A program made the translations under genes and the position numbers. This document shows positions 44,040 to 57,151 of a stretch of 64,000 bases of DNA, piece after piece. Position 1 is the first letter of the stretch, and every line of letters begins with the position of its first letter. This DNA is from Adiantum capillus-veneris (lineage: Eukaryota; Streptophyta; Polypodiopsida; Polypodiales; Pteridaceae), in assembly GCA_014529385.2 (NCBI GenBank), contig CM043951.1, positions 109,404,469-109,468,468 on the forward strand, read 5' to 3'. Below the pieces are notes generated by a model. The model saw nothing but the letters and a program-made list of their open reading frames with translations, did not search any database and had not been told where the DNA came from.

Positions 44040-45515
44040 GTTGATAGACCATAAGAACCTCTATGCATTCATGTATACAAATTCTCAAGGAGTGCAAGTT
44101 TTAAATGTATATAAGTATCGATGAGAGTACAAACTTATTGATCCAATTAAAATGGAAAGACATACATACAAGGGTACTCCAATCTCTACTTAGTTTGAGC
44201 TAAAAACGATGCCAGAGCATATATCAGAGAGAATTTCACCAGGATTTTCTCTGAGTCAAGAAGGGAGTGAAAGACATTGTCAGGCATTTTTTGGATAAGC
44301 ATGAAGTCATTGATTCATGCTAAAAAGCTTGCCCACCACTAGCCTTGTGTACATATGTGTACATAGCTCTACAAGTTTTGGAAGTGGCTCTGTAAGAATT
44401 CATGTACAAAGGTGTGATTTTGCCAAGATTGAATGATGATATTTGGGGTTGTTCGAGACTCCAAAGTATGGTTTTTAATAAGTATTTTCAGTGGTGCTTT
44501 ATAGCTTGTAAATCGGACTTGTACATCATGAGTTATAAGCATCGGAAGCGGGCGGTCTCAACTTAGAAGGTGATTGCAGGTGCATGCGAGAAGGGCAGGT
44601 AGGACAACTTGGGGATCTAAGATTAGAAATGCTAAAGTTTTATATTTCTGGAGATAGTCGAGATGGGCTTTGAGCCGTGTGTTAGGTGCATCATTCGGTG
44701 ACCGGAGCAGCAAGGTATGCCTCGGGGAAAATTGTCCAAGAAATCCTCTCATGCTTTGGGAGAAGTTGTGAATTTTTGGGGAAGTGGGGGAGCTTGGGGA
44801 GAGTTACCATGTGGCATGGAAGTAATTCCACATGGGAAGAGGAAAGTGGAGGATACATAGGGCACTTTGGGAGCCCATTATGGTGTGTCAAAGGTGAGAG
44901 GAGCTCTCTCAAGGCTTGGCTATGGGGGCTCGTGGGCTCCTGGGGAAGGGGATGGAAAAAATTTCAGTCCACACCAGCTGCCCAGGTGCCTGGCCACTTC
45001 TTTTGGTCCCCAAACACTTGCCCCCACCCCATTCCTTGGTCAAAGGGTCACTGACAGGTCATTTTTCACCCAAAAAAAACTAAAATTGGACCAATCAAAA
45101 GGTGCCCAAGGAGAGAACCATGTTGGCTACAAGGAGAGAGAAAATTCCTTGAGATACGAGCCAAAAAATCCCCCTTTTTAATAGATGCAATTCTCTCCAC
45201 ACCCTTTTTGCTAACAGAGACTAGCTTTTTTGGAGCTCTTGAGAGATACCCCAACTTCGAAAGCTTGTAACTCTCTCGTTTGTTGTCGAAATCAAGAATA
45301 TGGATACTCTATGGAGGTCTACATGATATGAGCTTCATCTTTATGGTCTTGGTTTTCATCAATTTTAATCATGGTGTGGGTTAGGGCTGTTTCCTGCCCG
45401 ACTTTACAGGTGTTCGACATAGGTGTTTTCTGCAGCTTTATGGTGTTTCCTTCTGACGGTGTGGTGTGTGCAAGGCTATAGAGGTTCTCCTTTTCCTTCT
45501 TGTTTTTATGCTAAC
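44040..45515. other. Unassigned DNA upstream of the copia element
   Basis: No gene recognised. I searched it for a 5' LTR matching the copia 3' LTR (50537 onward) and found none. Confidence 0.4.
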
Positions 45516-45518
45516 ATC

Positions 45519-45592
45519 ATTTTGGTGCCCCCACTGAGGATCGAACTCAAGACCTTCACTTGGCAAGTGGTGAGCAAATAAAGTTGCAAATG
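45519..45592 (-). ncRNA. tRNA-3'-half-like sequence including CCA
   Basis: On the minus strand, an anticodon-arm-like CCACTTGCCAAGTG (loop with GCC anticodon, as in glycine tRNA) is followed by a paired T-arm TTGAG-TTCGATC-CTCAG, then TGGGGGC, A and CCA. The 5' half is missing. Nuclear tRNA genes do not encode CCA, so this came from reverse transcription. It may be a retrotransposon primer site with extended tRNA complement (read TGGTGCCCCCACTGAGGATC on the plus strand, right after a CA-ending segment) or a SINE end. Confidence 0.45.
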
Positions 45593-45599
45593 ATTGTCC

Positions 45600-46467
45600 T
45601 CGATGACATGCTCATCAGAATGAATGATAGGATGACCACATTGGGCTTTATACCCCAACATGTAGCCACTGCCAAAACCGGTTGCTACACATCGAAGGAC
45701 GGCTCACAGTTCTTGGAGGCGTGCCACATACGACACGGGAGCATCTACACACAGACTGTAGGCGACATCCACTAGTTCATTATGTACCTTGTGTTTGCTG
45801 CTTGATATTCCAGATTTCATCCTGACATTGCAGGTACTTCCACATGGGATGTATTGTCAAAGATGACGTATATTTGTTGAGGGTTTGCTGGCTGTGAGTC
45901 ACGCAGCAAACAACCGCCGCAACGGTTACAACATATAGTGGGAAATTTGTGGATGTATGACTTTGTGGGAAGTCTATGTACTGTCAGATTTACTGTAGCC
46001 TTTGTTGAGGGTCGAGTGAGGTTTTATTGAGCTGGGGGATTCTCGAATGTTGAGATCCTTTCGGTGATACAGGTCTTGGAGCGATCCCTCGAGCACCCTT
46101 AGATAGGCAGCTAGGATGTATTGACTGTGAGTTAGACAGTTGGGATTGCATCTTTGCTTTACTGCCGTTGAGGCATTGTCGCAGTCTATGCTTACAGGAC
46201 AGTGACAGGACAGTCAGAGACAGTACAGGTGCAGGACAGGTTTACCCACAGCTTACAGTGTTAGAAAGACAGTGGTTTTTTGAGCTGTTTTTTGGTCTTT
46301 TTTTTAGTACACCAGAGCCATTTTACAAAGGAGACTCTGCCAAAATTTCTGCAGAATCTGAAGCTTTCTTGGTTCATTTGACAGGTTGATATTGTTTCAG
46401 AGGTCAGTTTACAAGGAAAACTCTGTCGAATTTTTCCCAGGAAAGTAAACTACTGTGAAGCGTAGCT
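45600..46467 (+). other. Leader upstream of copia gag
   Basis: Noncoding; several CAGGACAG/ACAGT phrases near 46195-46260. It probably includes the 5' untranslated leader of the copia element. I see no TGGTATCAGAGC-type primer site. Confidence 0.4.
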
Positions 46468-49400
46468 ATGGCTGGATCACAGGACACTGCTCTTTACAAT
46501 ATCAAGAAGCTGGATGGAACCAATTTCCCATTGTTGAAGAAGCAGATTTGGCACGTGTTGGTACAAAAGAAGCAGATAAAACCTATAAAGCTCAAGGGGA
46601 TAAAACCAGAAGATATGGACGAAGATGAATGGAGCGAAATGGATGAATTGGCACTCTCTACCATTATGCTGACTTTGGCAGAAAGCGTTTACTTCAATGT
46701 AGCAGACGAGATGTCGGCTTATCAAGCATGGTTAAAGCTGAGTGATCTTTATGATAAGCAGAGTGCAGCTTCACAGGTATACTGGCTTAAGAAGCTTGTT
46801 GACTTGAAGATGAAAGAAGGGACACCTATGTCCAATCATCTGGATGAATTCAACACAATCTATAGTCAGTTGTCAGCTCAAGGTGTCAAGTTTGATGAAC
46901 CTGTTAGAGCTATGTTCCTGTTGATCACATTGCCAAAAATTTGGGACACTTTTCGCACAGCTTTGAGTAATTCTGCACCTCCAGATGGTTTGAACATAGC
47001 AGGTGTAGAAGGAAGTCTGCTTACTGAAGAAACCAATAGAAAGACAATGGACAAAGGCAAAGGAACAGCCTTAGTTGTCAGGGGAAGGACCAAAGAAAAG
47101 TACAAAGGTGGAAAGAGGAATCATTCTCGTAGCAAGTCCCGCAATGCTAAAGGCAAGAGTGACATAGAATGCTACCATTGTGGCAAGAAGGGTCACATGA
47201 AAAGAGACTGTAGAGAATGGAAAGCAGAAAAAGGCAAAGAAAAAGCTGAAGACCATGGTGAGAAGAACAAGTCCTCAGTGAAGATTCAAGAAATAAATGT
47301 GACAAACACTGTTGCAGAGGATGACAGTCTAGTGTCAGGAGACATCTACTTCTTGAAGAATACAATGGACTCAGCTCTTCTTACAGCATCTGATGGAAAT
47401 GCACTGAGTGACTGGATTATAGACTCAGGGGCATCACTTCATGTGTCTCCAAACAAGGAGTGGTTTACCTCTTATGTGACCACTAAAGATCATGTTCGGC
47501 TAGGCAATGGGTGGACATGTGAGATCTTAGGTGTTGGAGATGTTCAATTGAAGTTTCAGAATGGCTCTTCTTTCACGCTGAAGAATGTGAGACAGGTTCC
47601 CGCAATTACAAAGATCTTGATCAACACAGGTTTACTTGATGATGCTGGCTACGTCACCACTTTTGGACAGAACATGTGGAAGATATCCAAGGGTTCTATG
47701 ACAGTAGCACATGGAGTAAAGTCTGGAGGACTTTACATGATTTATGTATCAAATGTCTCTAAAAATGTAATCAATGTAACCGAGCAGCCGAACGTTTCTT
47801 TGTGGCATAGCCGGTTAGGACATATGTCCAAGAAGGGAATGGAAATCTTGTCTCGTTCTGGTTATTTTCCTGGCTTTTCATTTAATGATTTTGAATTTTG
47901 TGAACATTGTCTGTATAGTAAGCAAACACAACAGCCACATAAGCATAGAAGCAGTAGAAGAGATACACAGTTGGCACTTGTTCATAGTGATTTGTGTGGA
48001 CCTATGCCTAACCTATCTCTAGGGGGAGCTTCTTACTTTATGACATTTATAGATGATTACTCGAGGAAAGTATGGGTTTAATTTCTCAAGCACAAGGATG
48101 AAGTGTTTAGTGTTTTCAAAACGTTTGTGACACTTGTGGAGAATCAGAGTGGCAAGAAGCTTAAATGCTTATGTACTGACAATGGTGGAGAGTATGTTTC
48201 AAAGGACTTTCAGGACTTTTGTGAGTCAAAAGGTATAAAACGTGAACTTACTGCTCCTTACAATCCTGCTCAAAATGGTGTTGCTGAGAGGATGAATAGG
48301 ACCATACAAGAGAAGGTCAGAAGTATGTTGTCTGATGCACAGCTGCCAAATGGGTTTTGGGCTGAAGCTATATCAACAGTTGTTCATCTTGTAAATAGAT
48401 CTCCTAGCAAGGTTTTGCAGAAGGATTTAGTGCCAGAGATGGTATGGTCAGGCAAAATGCCCTCATACAAGCATCTCAGAGTCTTTGGCTGTGAGGCATA
48501 TACTCACATTCCAAAGGAATTTAGGAACAAACTTGAGCCAAAGAGTAGAAAGTGCATCTTTCTAGGCTATGGTAATTCTGGTGAGATGGGGTACAGACTT
48601 TGGGATCCCGAATCCAGAAAGGATGTCCGCAGCAATGATGTTCACTTTAATGAATCCAAATATCATTCTAAACCAGAGAGGGTTGAGGAGATTAGAAGAG
48701 TTGTCTTCCAAGAAGATGGACTTGCACGTGCAAGACAAAATGTCAGGGCTCAAGAGGAGCAAGGACAGGATAGAGTGGAACCACAGGTTGTGGCTGAGCC
48801 TGAGCCACCTATTGTGCGTAGATCTGGACGTGTCACGCGACCTCCTGATAGGTTTGTTCCATCTATGAACTATGTCATGTTGAATGATTGCAATGAGCCT
48901 TCATGTTACAAGGAAGCAGTGCAAATGAAGGACTCCGGGAATTGGCAATTGGCCATGCAGTCAGAGATGACAGCTCTGCATAAAAACCAGACTTGGAAGC
49001 TAGTTAAATTACCACGGGGCAAAAAGGCTCTACCCTGTAAATGGGTTTACAGGTATAAGATCACCGCTCATGATAGTCAGCCAAAGTACAAAGCAAGGAT
49101 TGTTGCCAAGGGCTTTAAGCAAGAACAAGGCATTGACTTTGATGAAGTCTTCTCTCCGGTGGTCAAAATGACTACATTGAGATGCTTTCTTGCATTGGTT
49201 GCCATATTAGATTTGGTGTTGCACCAAATGGATGTCAAGACAGCGTTCTTGCATGGTGATTTAGATGTGGAAATTTACATGCAGCAGCCAGAAGGGTTTG
49301 TTGAGAAAGGCAAGGAAGATTGGGTATGCCAGTTGTTAAAGAGTCTTTATGGCTTAAAACAATCACCGAGGGCATGGTACCATAAATTCCACAAGTTTAT

Positions 49401-50448
49401 GCTTTCTCAAGGCTACAAACGTAGTGAGTTCGATCACTGTCTATATACAAAGAAGGCTAAGGATGGTAGTTGGCTGATCCTTATTTTGTATGTGGATGAC
49501 ATGTTGATTGCTGGCAAGCACTTGGAAGAAATTTCAGCTTTGAAGTCAAAGATGGAAAAATCGTTTGACATGAAAGACATGGGTGAGGCAAGTCATATAC
49601 TTGGTATGCGCATTGAGAGAGACAGATCAAAGAAGTTGATTTGGTTATCTCAAACAGAGTCTATTGACAAGGTTTTGCAATGTTTCAATATGGAGAAGGG
49701 AAAGGCATTGAGTGTTCCATTGCCACCATATGTGAAACTTAGCAAACAAGATTGTCATGTGTCTGAGGAAGAACAGGCTGAAATGGATAAGATTCCATAT
49801 GCGTCTGCAGTGGGTAGTTTGATGTATGCAATGATTGCTACTCGCCCAGACATTGCATTTGCAGTGGGAGTAGTAAGTCGATACATGTCAAACCCAGGCA
49901 AGAAACATTGGGAGGCAGTGAAAGGAATATTGAGATACCTGAAAGCTACAAAGAGTATGTGTATATGCTATGGGAGTCAGGAGCTAAGTGTAAAGGGTTT
50001 TACAGACTCAGATTATGCAGGTGACTTAGACAACCGAAGGTCTACGTCAAGGTATGTCTTTACATTGGCTGGTGGAGCAATATCATGGCGTTCTAGATTA
50101 CAAGATTGTGTTACTCAGTCTACTACAGAGGCTGAATATGTTGCAGCATCAGAGGCATGCAAAGAATCAATTTGGCTTAATCGACTAGTAACAGATTTGG
50201 GAATCAAAGAAGAGATGCCTGTGTTATATTGTGATAGTCAAAGTGCTATACAATTGGCTCGCAATCCAGTTTATCACTCAAAGACAAAGCATGTGGATGT
50301 GAAGTATCATTTCATCAGGGAAATGCTCGAGGATAAGCAACTTCAGCTTGTCAAAGTTCACACCACAGAAAATCCTGTTGATCTACTTACAAAAGGACTT
50401 CCCTCAGAGAGCTTTGCGCATTTTCGCAAGCAGTTAGGTGTAGGGTAG
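46468..50448 (+). CDS. Ty1/copia Gag-Pol polyprotein with one internal stop codon
   Basis: A single frame of 1,326 codons, normal length for a copia polyprotein, broken only by TAA at 48079-48081 (residue 538, after RKVWV). Domains in order: Gag (residues 1-230), zinc knuckle CYHCGKKGHMKRDC (235-248), protease WIIDSGASLHVS (Asp 319), GAG-pre-integrase LWHSRLGHMS, integrase with Asp 508, Asp 571 (CTDNGGEY) and Glu 607 (NGVAERMN), RT with MDVKTAFLHGDL and LYVDDMLIAG (catalytic box about 1008-1011), and RNase H (FTDSDYAGD, STTEAEYVA, KHVDVKYHFIRE). It encodes all functions for particle formation, cDNA synthesis and integration. All catalytic residues are present, so it is a young copy. The start ATG opens MAGSQDTALYNIKKLDG, a typical copia Gag start. 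Confidence 0.95.
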
Positions 50449-50524
50449 TACATCACTTCTCTACATCTCTTGTATATTAGCTTGTATAGTAGCTTCTCTC
50501 ACACTTAAAGTACCACATTGGACT

Positions 50525-50830
50525 TTAAGTGGGAGGTTGTTGGGGTATAAAGCCCAATGTGGTCGCCCAGGTAAGTGGGCGGGCCGCCAAGTATGTACAC
50601 ATATTCTTTTGTAAAAACCTAATAAGAACTCACTATGCTCTACACATTACAGTAGAGCGAGTTCACCATATCGTCATGCTCTTCTTCTCGCACTCTCTCT
50701 CGCGTCACACTTCCGCTCGTACTCCTTCACTAGACAGTATGGCATGCAATTGTTGCAACTAGTATTCATCCGCAAAAGACGTACAGACGGAGGCAAGGGG
50801 GGTAGATGCCTATGCCAAAGAAGAATGGAT
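50525..50830 (+). repeat. Ty1/copia polypurine tract and probable 3' LTR
   Basis: AAGTGGGAGGT then TGTTGGGGTATAAAGCCC (from 50537) is the expected polypurine tract plus LTR start, about 90 bp after the Pol stop. The right border is unclear. An ATTGTATCAGAGTG at about 50828 resembles the copia primer site (TGGTATCAGAGC), which would normally follow a 5' LTR, not a 3' one. No matching LTR is seen upstream of gag. Confidence 0.6.
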
Positions 50831-53700
50831 ATTGTATCAGAGTGTTCTGGCAGTTTGTGTGACAAACACAACACGAAGTAGTCTCTAGCTTGTCAATACG
50901 CACTGTACATAATGTACAGAAATACGAGTACTGTCTGGTTTTAGTCTAAGAGTCGAGTCATTTGCTACTGCTGAGCATGAATGCTCTAGCAGGCTAGGGG
51001 GTTGGCAAGCTATGTCAGGCGTTTTTTGGGAAGTCTTTTTCAGGCTTTTCTTTCATAATTAGATATCGAAGGTAATGAATGACAGTGCCTGATGGCTCCT
51101 CATTTTATCTTGGACTGGCTGCCATGAGGAAATGCTTTTCTATACATCTGATAATCAAAGTTGTCGAGTAATGATGGGTTTTTGACATCATGCATAGGCT
51201 TTTGTGCTTGCCATCAATGCTCTGAATGATGTTCCTTGAGGTTCTCCCTCTTCGAGTGTTGATCTCCTAGTTGCAAGAGTCCTTGCCTGCTGTGCTATCA
51301 AAGTTTGATGTTCATCTATGTATCTGCTTAGCTATAGGTTTCTTGTCAATAATGGATGTCATATTAGGTTTTTTGTTGGATGAGTTGATGAGCCTAAAAA
51401 ACTCAAACCTAAATGGGTACATGAGTGATCGGCTAATGCTCAGGTAAAAAGAGTTTTGAACCTCAGCTTTGGTGAAAAGATGATGCCTTGACTTGGAAAA
51501 GAGACGTATTTGGAAGTAGTATGGAAGCGACAAGTTGTGAAGGGGGGGTGGGAGGGCTTTCCGCATGAGGCTAAGGATGTGGAATTTCCCAAGAGAAGCT
51601 TGCAAGTCGAGAAGCCAAAAAGAGGAAAGCATTTTGAAATATCAACTTTTGGCAAGTGGGGTCGTGGCAATCAAAAGAGGGAGACATTCAGAGCGGGGTT
51701 TGGAAAGGCTACGAATAATAGGCCCTGAATAAGAGATGAGGGCTCTCAAGTGTTGTAGAGAGACAGAGGGAGAGAGTGTCAATGCTTGCATCCTTGTGCA
51801 AAACGAGTGAGAGGCCCAATTCTACTCCCATGAACCTACACTCCCCGTGCTCTGACTTTGTTGGTGGACATTGTCACATCAGCAACCCAGCAGTTTCTAT
51901 TCACTTCTGCGCTGAGAGCTATCTTTGCCTTATAGAGGCCTCTGCACGCATTTGTGCCTGTGTGCGGACTTCGATGAAGTGACATGTTTGCGGGTCGCCG
52001 CAACGGACATCCATAGCATAGCTCTCAAGCATCAACATAAATTTATCGATACAGGGGAAGCGACTTGGATGAGGCATGGAAACTCACTAGGGTGTCAATC
52101 CTAATGAAGTGAACTCGAAGAGATGCAACTACTAACTCTACAAGCAAATCAATCACACTAAAGCCAAGTAATCTGTCTATGTCCTTCTACACAGCTCTAC
52201 AGTCATCACGCCCGTTCACCATGCAAATCATATCAGAATCGCACGAAACTTGAAGGGAAGCTACAGGGGACTATCAGGAACATATCCTATCACTGTCACA
52301 GCATTCTGGAGAGGTACAACGATCGCGATCGTTCATCCCACAGTACACAAAAACAGTAAACGAATGATCCTAAAGGGTCGTTTTTAGGTCCCTAAAGCCT
52401 CTCCTAGGGTCAAAACAACATAAAATACGCATATAAACACTCAAAACAGCAATTTAAGGCCTAAACAGACGCGTTTGAAACCTTCACCGAATCTTGAATG
52501 CTTACACTTGAATGAAAGAGCAGAGTAAGAGGAACACAATGCAAGAAACAAAACTGAATTTGGATTACCGTAGCCATAGAAGCAATGATTACAAGTTGGA
52601 GCAAAGAGGTAGCTCTCTGTACGTAATGCAATAGTCCCTTATCTTCAAAAAATGATCTCCCTTTCCCACTAACCTTAGTGTATTATATACCTAGGGCTTT
52701 CTAAAGTGGCCGGCGGCCAACTTCTCATGGACCTTTACATACATCATTGAAAAAATTACATCTTTGACTCAGACTTGACATAGGCGATTGTCATTAGACT
52801 TTTACAGGGTTTGATGTATTAAACATCGGAAAAATAATGTGACCACATCAAAACTTTGGCTGGCTGACTCAATGGCGCCTTGGCTAGGTGGGCGCTTGCA
52901 TGTTGTTATCACCTCCAAACATGAAGGCTTGGAACATCTAAGCAAGCCACATTCTGATGTGCCTAGTGATCATCAAGAGGATGCACAAGGTATGTAACCA
53001 AGAGTGTTTTGAGAGCCAACCATATCATCACCCAAGAAGGGGTGGCCATAACAGGGTATTCAAGGGTCAGTTGGGCAACTTGAGAAGGGACGAGAGGGCT
53101 AGTACAGGAGCGTTCTTTGCTCAATAGCGCATTGATCATTGGGTTTCAAGAGTTTCCTTGTGAAAAACTGAGGAGGGCCGAGTGCATGGGAGAGGAGCAG
53201 GGAGCCTTCTCAGGTTATGCAAGACCTGTGAGTAGTAGAAGAGAAAGAACTACAGAGAGTATGGTGGACCTGATAAAAGAGAAGCAGGTATCCAGCTCAT
53301 GGTAAGCACTACAAGGTGGCCATCAAGCTTGTGTAGACACCAAGAGCAGCAGGTTGAAGGGGGTGGTTGGTCTGTAAGTGGAAGGGTTGCAGGCATGCAA
53401 TCAACTACTCAAGCAAGCTACGTGCGTGTGTTGAGATTGAGAGCCCAATTTGGGCCATGTAATGCGTTTTGATTGTTGAGGCTGAGACCTCTCATTGTGG
53501 GGATGATGTAAATGACATGTGGGGCTGTTGAGGCTGGTTACATGTTTATGGCGAGCCCATGAGCAGCCTCTAGATCTACAATCTTTGTATTTTGTTATTG
53601 AGCTGAGCTCAGGCAGCTATACAGCTGGGAAGTGTTTGGTGCTAGTCTTGGGGACTCTCTGTTCTTACATGTAGGTTGCACGTATTTGAGTGACATGTTT
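50831..53700. other. Unassigned DNA between copia and gypsy-type gag
   Basis: No gene supported. A 16-bp perfect palindrome AACGATCGCGATCGTT at about 52318-52333 shares the GATCGCGATC core with the 36-43 kb motifs. The stretch 52080-52720 has an LTR- or UTR-like character but no matching partner. Confidence 0.4.
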
Positions 53701-53720
53701 GTGATCCGAAACTGGCAGAG

Positions 53721-54330
53721 ATGCCAAGCTATAGGGGTCCACAACAAATGAGAACATCTCAAGCGACCAAATGTGTCAAGACAAAGTATAATGGGTCTAG
53801 GGATCCATATGCTCATGTATCACTCTTCAAACAAGTTTTGAGAGTTAAACAAATTGCAAATTTCCATACACAGTATAAAGGATTTGGGATGGCATTGGAA
53901 GGAACGGCCTTGACATGGTTCCAACCACTAAACAAATTTGATTTTCCACACAAAGAACAAATCTTGCAAGAATTTTCATGGGAGTTCTCCAAAAGGGGAA
54001 TCAAGCATGTCACGGTCTTACAAATCTACTCTTTCAAACAAAAAGAGAACAAAATAGTGAAGGAAGCTTTGCTTCAAACAATACGTAGAGAGATGTCCCA
54101 CACGAGAGCTACCACAAGATGAGACGCTATTAGTTCTCTTCATAGAGGGCTTAAGAAATGAGACTCTAAAAAAGGACCTGCATTTGAAAGCATGTACATC
54201 TTTTGAGAAAGTCACTAGAGAAGCTCTCTATCTAGTTGACATTTGTAAGGTCTATGGAGAGGTGACGGAAGATGCAAACAACGTGACTAGTAGTGCCTCT
54301 TCTACGATGAGCAAATCCACAAAAAAGTGA
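53721..54330 (+). pseudogene. Ty3/gypsy-type gag (capsid) remnant
   Basis: YNGSRDPYAHVSLFKQVLR...FGMALEGTALTWFQPL...EFSWEF follows the conserved retrotransposon gag pattern. The frame shifts at about 54110 and continues as ETLLVLFIEGLRNETLKKDL, the typical gag C-terminal part, to a stop near 54328. It is the capsid region of the element whose LTRs lie at 40077 and 59438. Confidence 0.75.
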
Positions 54331-54429
54331 AATGTTCAAACTCCTAATGAACCGAGCATTGATCTAGTGGTTGAAGAAGTGGTGAGAAGAATAAACCAAG
54401 GCTACTGACATAACCTGAATGAACGGCAA

Positions 54430-54865
54430 CAATCCATGAGAAGATGTGAGACATGTGGAGAGGATCATCCCACTTCATGATGTAACAATCAACCGAGATT
54501 GCAATATATGTGAGGGAAACAAATACCACTTTTGAATGATAGTAGAGTAGCAACCATCGTATGTGTCACAACCCATGAGAAATTATTTTTCCATGGACAA
54601 GAACACCTTAATGCTCATAGACAATCAAGAGTATGCATCAAAGAACATTCTTACTAGGCAAGAAAAACCATCAGTTGCATCACTATCTATGCAACAATTA
54701 GCACCATGCTACAAGTGTGGAGTTAATCATTGGGCAATAAATTGTCCTCATGAGTCAAAGAACATAGAGATATTAGGATATTGCCTAAAATGTGCTCTTA
54801 CACCGTTGATTCTTGATTGTCCAAAACATCCAAACAACAAGGAAAAGCAACAACAAACATTGTAG
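54430..54865 (+). pseudogene. gag nucleocapsid: two zinc knuckles
   Basis: The first knuckle RCETCGEDHPTS is interrupted by a stop before its last Cys (about 54478). The second, CYKCGVNHWAINC (about 54709-54747), is intact, and a further CLKC pair follows. It continues from the capsid region in a different frame. Confidence 0.7.
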
Positions 54866-57150
54866 GAGTGTTACCTTCTTCAAGCGAATCTGAGGTAGAA
54901 CCCACAAATCCTATAAATGTGGTGACTGGAGCTCAAGCTCAAGACGCTTCCAAAAATGCACCTATGGAGGACAAACAGAAATTTCCTATTTGGATAGAAA
55001 TCATAATCTTATCGGTGAGGACCAAAAGAAAATTTTGGAAAGCAAAAAGTGACAAAATGAAAGCAAAAAGGCTTAAAGAGAAAATCTCCCTAGAAACTGA
55101 GCTGCAACAAACCAAAGAGTAGTTGAAATAAGAAAAGGAAAACAAAAAACGAACGGAGAAAGAAAAATCATTCAAAATATAATCAGGAGGTTTAGTCTTG
55201 GTAGATAAAGTTAATGAGATTTGAATGCCATGATGCAAGCCTAGGAAGCAAAACAACCAAACATTAGAACATATATGGTTGACGTATCCGCATCGTGAAG
55301 TCGAGACAAAACGATTGAAAATGTGCAAATGGCTCATAGAGACTACTCATGCTCTAATGGAGACAAATACATCAGATATCCCTCAAAAAATAGTTTCTAA
55401 TCCATGAAAGGTACAAAAAAATTGAACATAAAAGAGAATAAAGGAGTGAACCAATGGAACCCGAAAATGAAACACCATTGCATACAAGGGTAGTAGCTAA
55501 CATGATAGATGAGGCCAATTCTCAAGAGATATAGCCTATTCCAGAACTGGAAGAGCCGTGGTCATAATCCTTGTGGGAAAGAATAAAAAACCGAAAAAAA
55601 CCCGCAAAGATGGTAGTGCTACTTCACAACATGGAACACAAGCTCTATCTTAGAGATTTGTATACTAAGATGTTGGGTCTATAGTATTTGAAGAGATCAA
55701 AACACACTCTCTACAGACTTTGTCATCTTTCATAGGAGAACAAAAAAAAAAAATGAGGTTAGAGTGGTACCTTCTTAATGGAAAGCCACACCAAAAATGA
55801 TGGATACTAAAAGCTTGCATGAATTGATGTCTTGTCCTATACAATGCACACTTTCTCTCTCAAAGTTGTTGAAAATTAGACCGCATCTATGTGAAGAAGT
55901 GAAAAAATATGAGAATAAGGGATTGAAAACTCCTCTTGAAGATATTTCTATAGACGAAAACATGGGTAAAATAACACCAGATAAACCGCATGAAAATCAA
56001 TACCTATAGACAAAGTGTGAGATTATTGTGAAGGAGAAGAGGGAAACACCACCTTGCCGCTAGAACACAAAGGAGTGAAAATGCTTTCTATACTCGATAG
56101 TGTGGCTAGAGTGGCCATTGCTACAAAAGGAATTTGGAAAAATGGGGAGACCAGCTCTTAGGAAGACAAAAAGGAAACTGCAACTAGACAGACAAATTTG
56201 TAGAGAGACCTTTGGGTATGCTTGAACAGGTAATTGTATCCTCTTGTGGAATTGAATATGAGCATACTTTTGCCAACTATGACATAACTCCCTATTTATG
56301 ATAAAGGTGTTAAAAAGAAGCTAATGAAAATTGTAAGTGTGAAAGCAAAACAGGCAAGACAAATAAATGTGGCATGGATCGTGAGACAAAAGCACAGACA
56401 ACGGAACAAAAGCAACCACCAAAACATGTCATCATTGACATAGTTGAAGATTCGACAACGACTATTTCAAAGAAGTTGACCCCATAAAAATCACAACTGA
56501 AAGAAAATGAGAAAGTATTGTTTTCAAGTTCCACATCAAATGTCTCAAGATAAAAAGAAGGACATGGATACGGCAAAGATCAATTGTCTCCTACAATGCT
56601 GAAATTCAATGTATGCGGAGAAATAGGACTCAAAATCATATGTTGATTTGTGATAGATCCTTACGCTACAAAGAAGTTGATGTCCTATGGCACGTAGATA
56701 ATGATGGGAAAGCCATCAATCAAGGAGCTAAAAGAAACAATGTATAGCTTTGGAGTGGCAGAAACCGTTCTCAAGGTGAGTACTGGAGAGTTCAAGGACA
56801 CTTTTCACATAATCAATTCCCATTACACCAAAGAGAGCCTGGTCCTGGAAAAAATCTGGATGAACATCTTCCTTCGACAACAACAACAACAAAGATCCTA
56901 GAAGCATCTCATGTCCATGCAAAGAAGAAACAACCAACCATAGCCAAAAAAGGTAAAGCTAAATAAAACACTGAAGCAGATCAACCTTGCAAGTCAAGTT
57001 TACTTTCAATGATGTGTCCCCATCAAACTTCTTGCATAACCTTGACAGCAAAAGACATACCATCAACAATGCAATGGAAACCTAAGCAAAAAGTTTATTG
57101 GACAAAGTTTCTATCATGATGAAGTCTCCAGAAGAAGCCAAAGAAAATCA
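54866..57150 (+). pseudogene. Decayed gag-pol remainder, no RT recognised
   Basis: Highly degraded, Lys/Glu-rich coding-like DNA. 54960-55120 reads as a charged helix. 56580-56900 has a faint protease-like context (CGEIGLKI...VIDPYATKKLMSYG), but the active site is not clear. I see no RT, RNase H or integrase motifs up to 59430, so the element may have been non-autonomous or lost its pol. Confidence 0.4.
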
Positions 57151-57151
57151 A

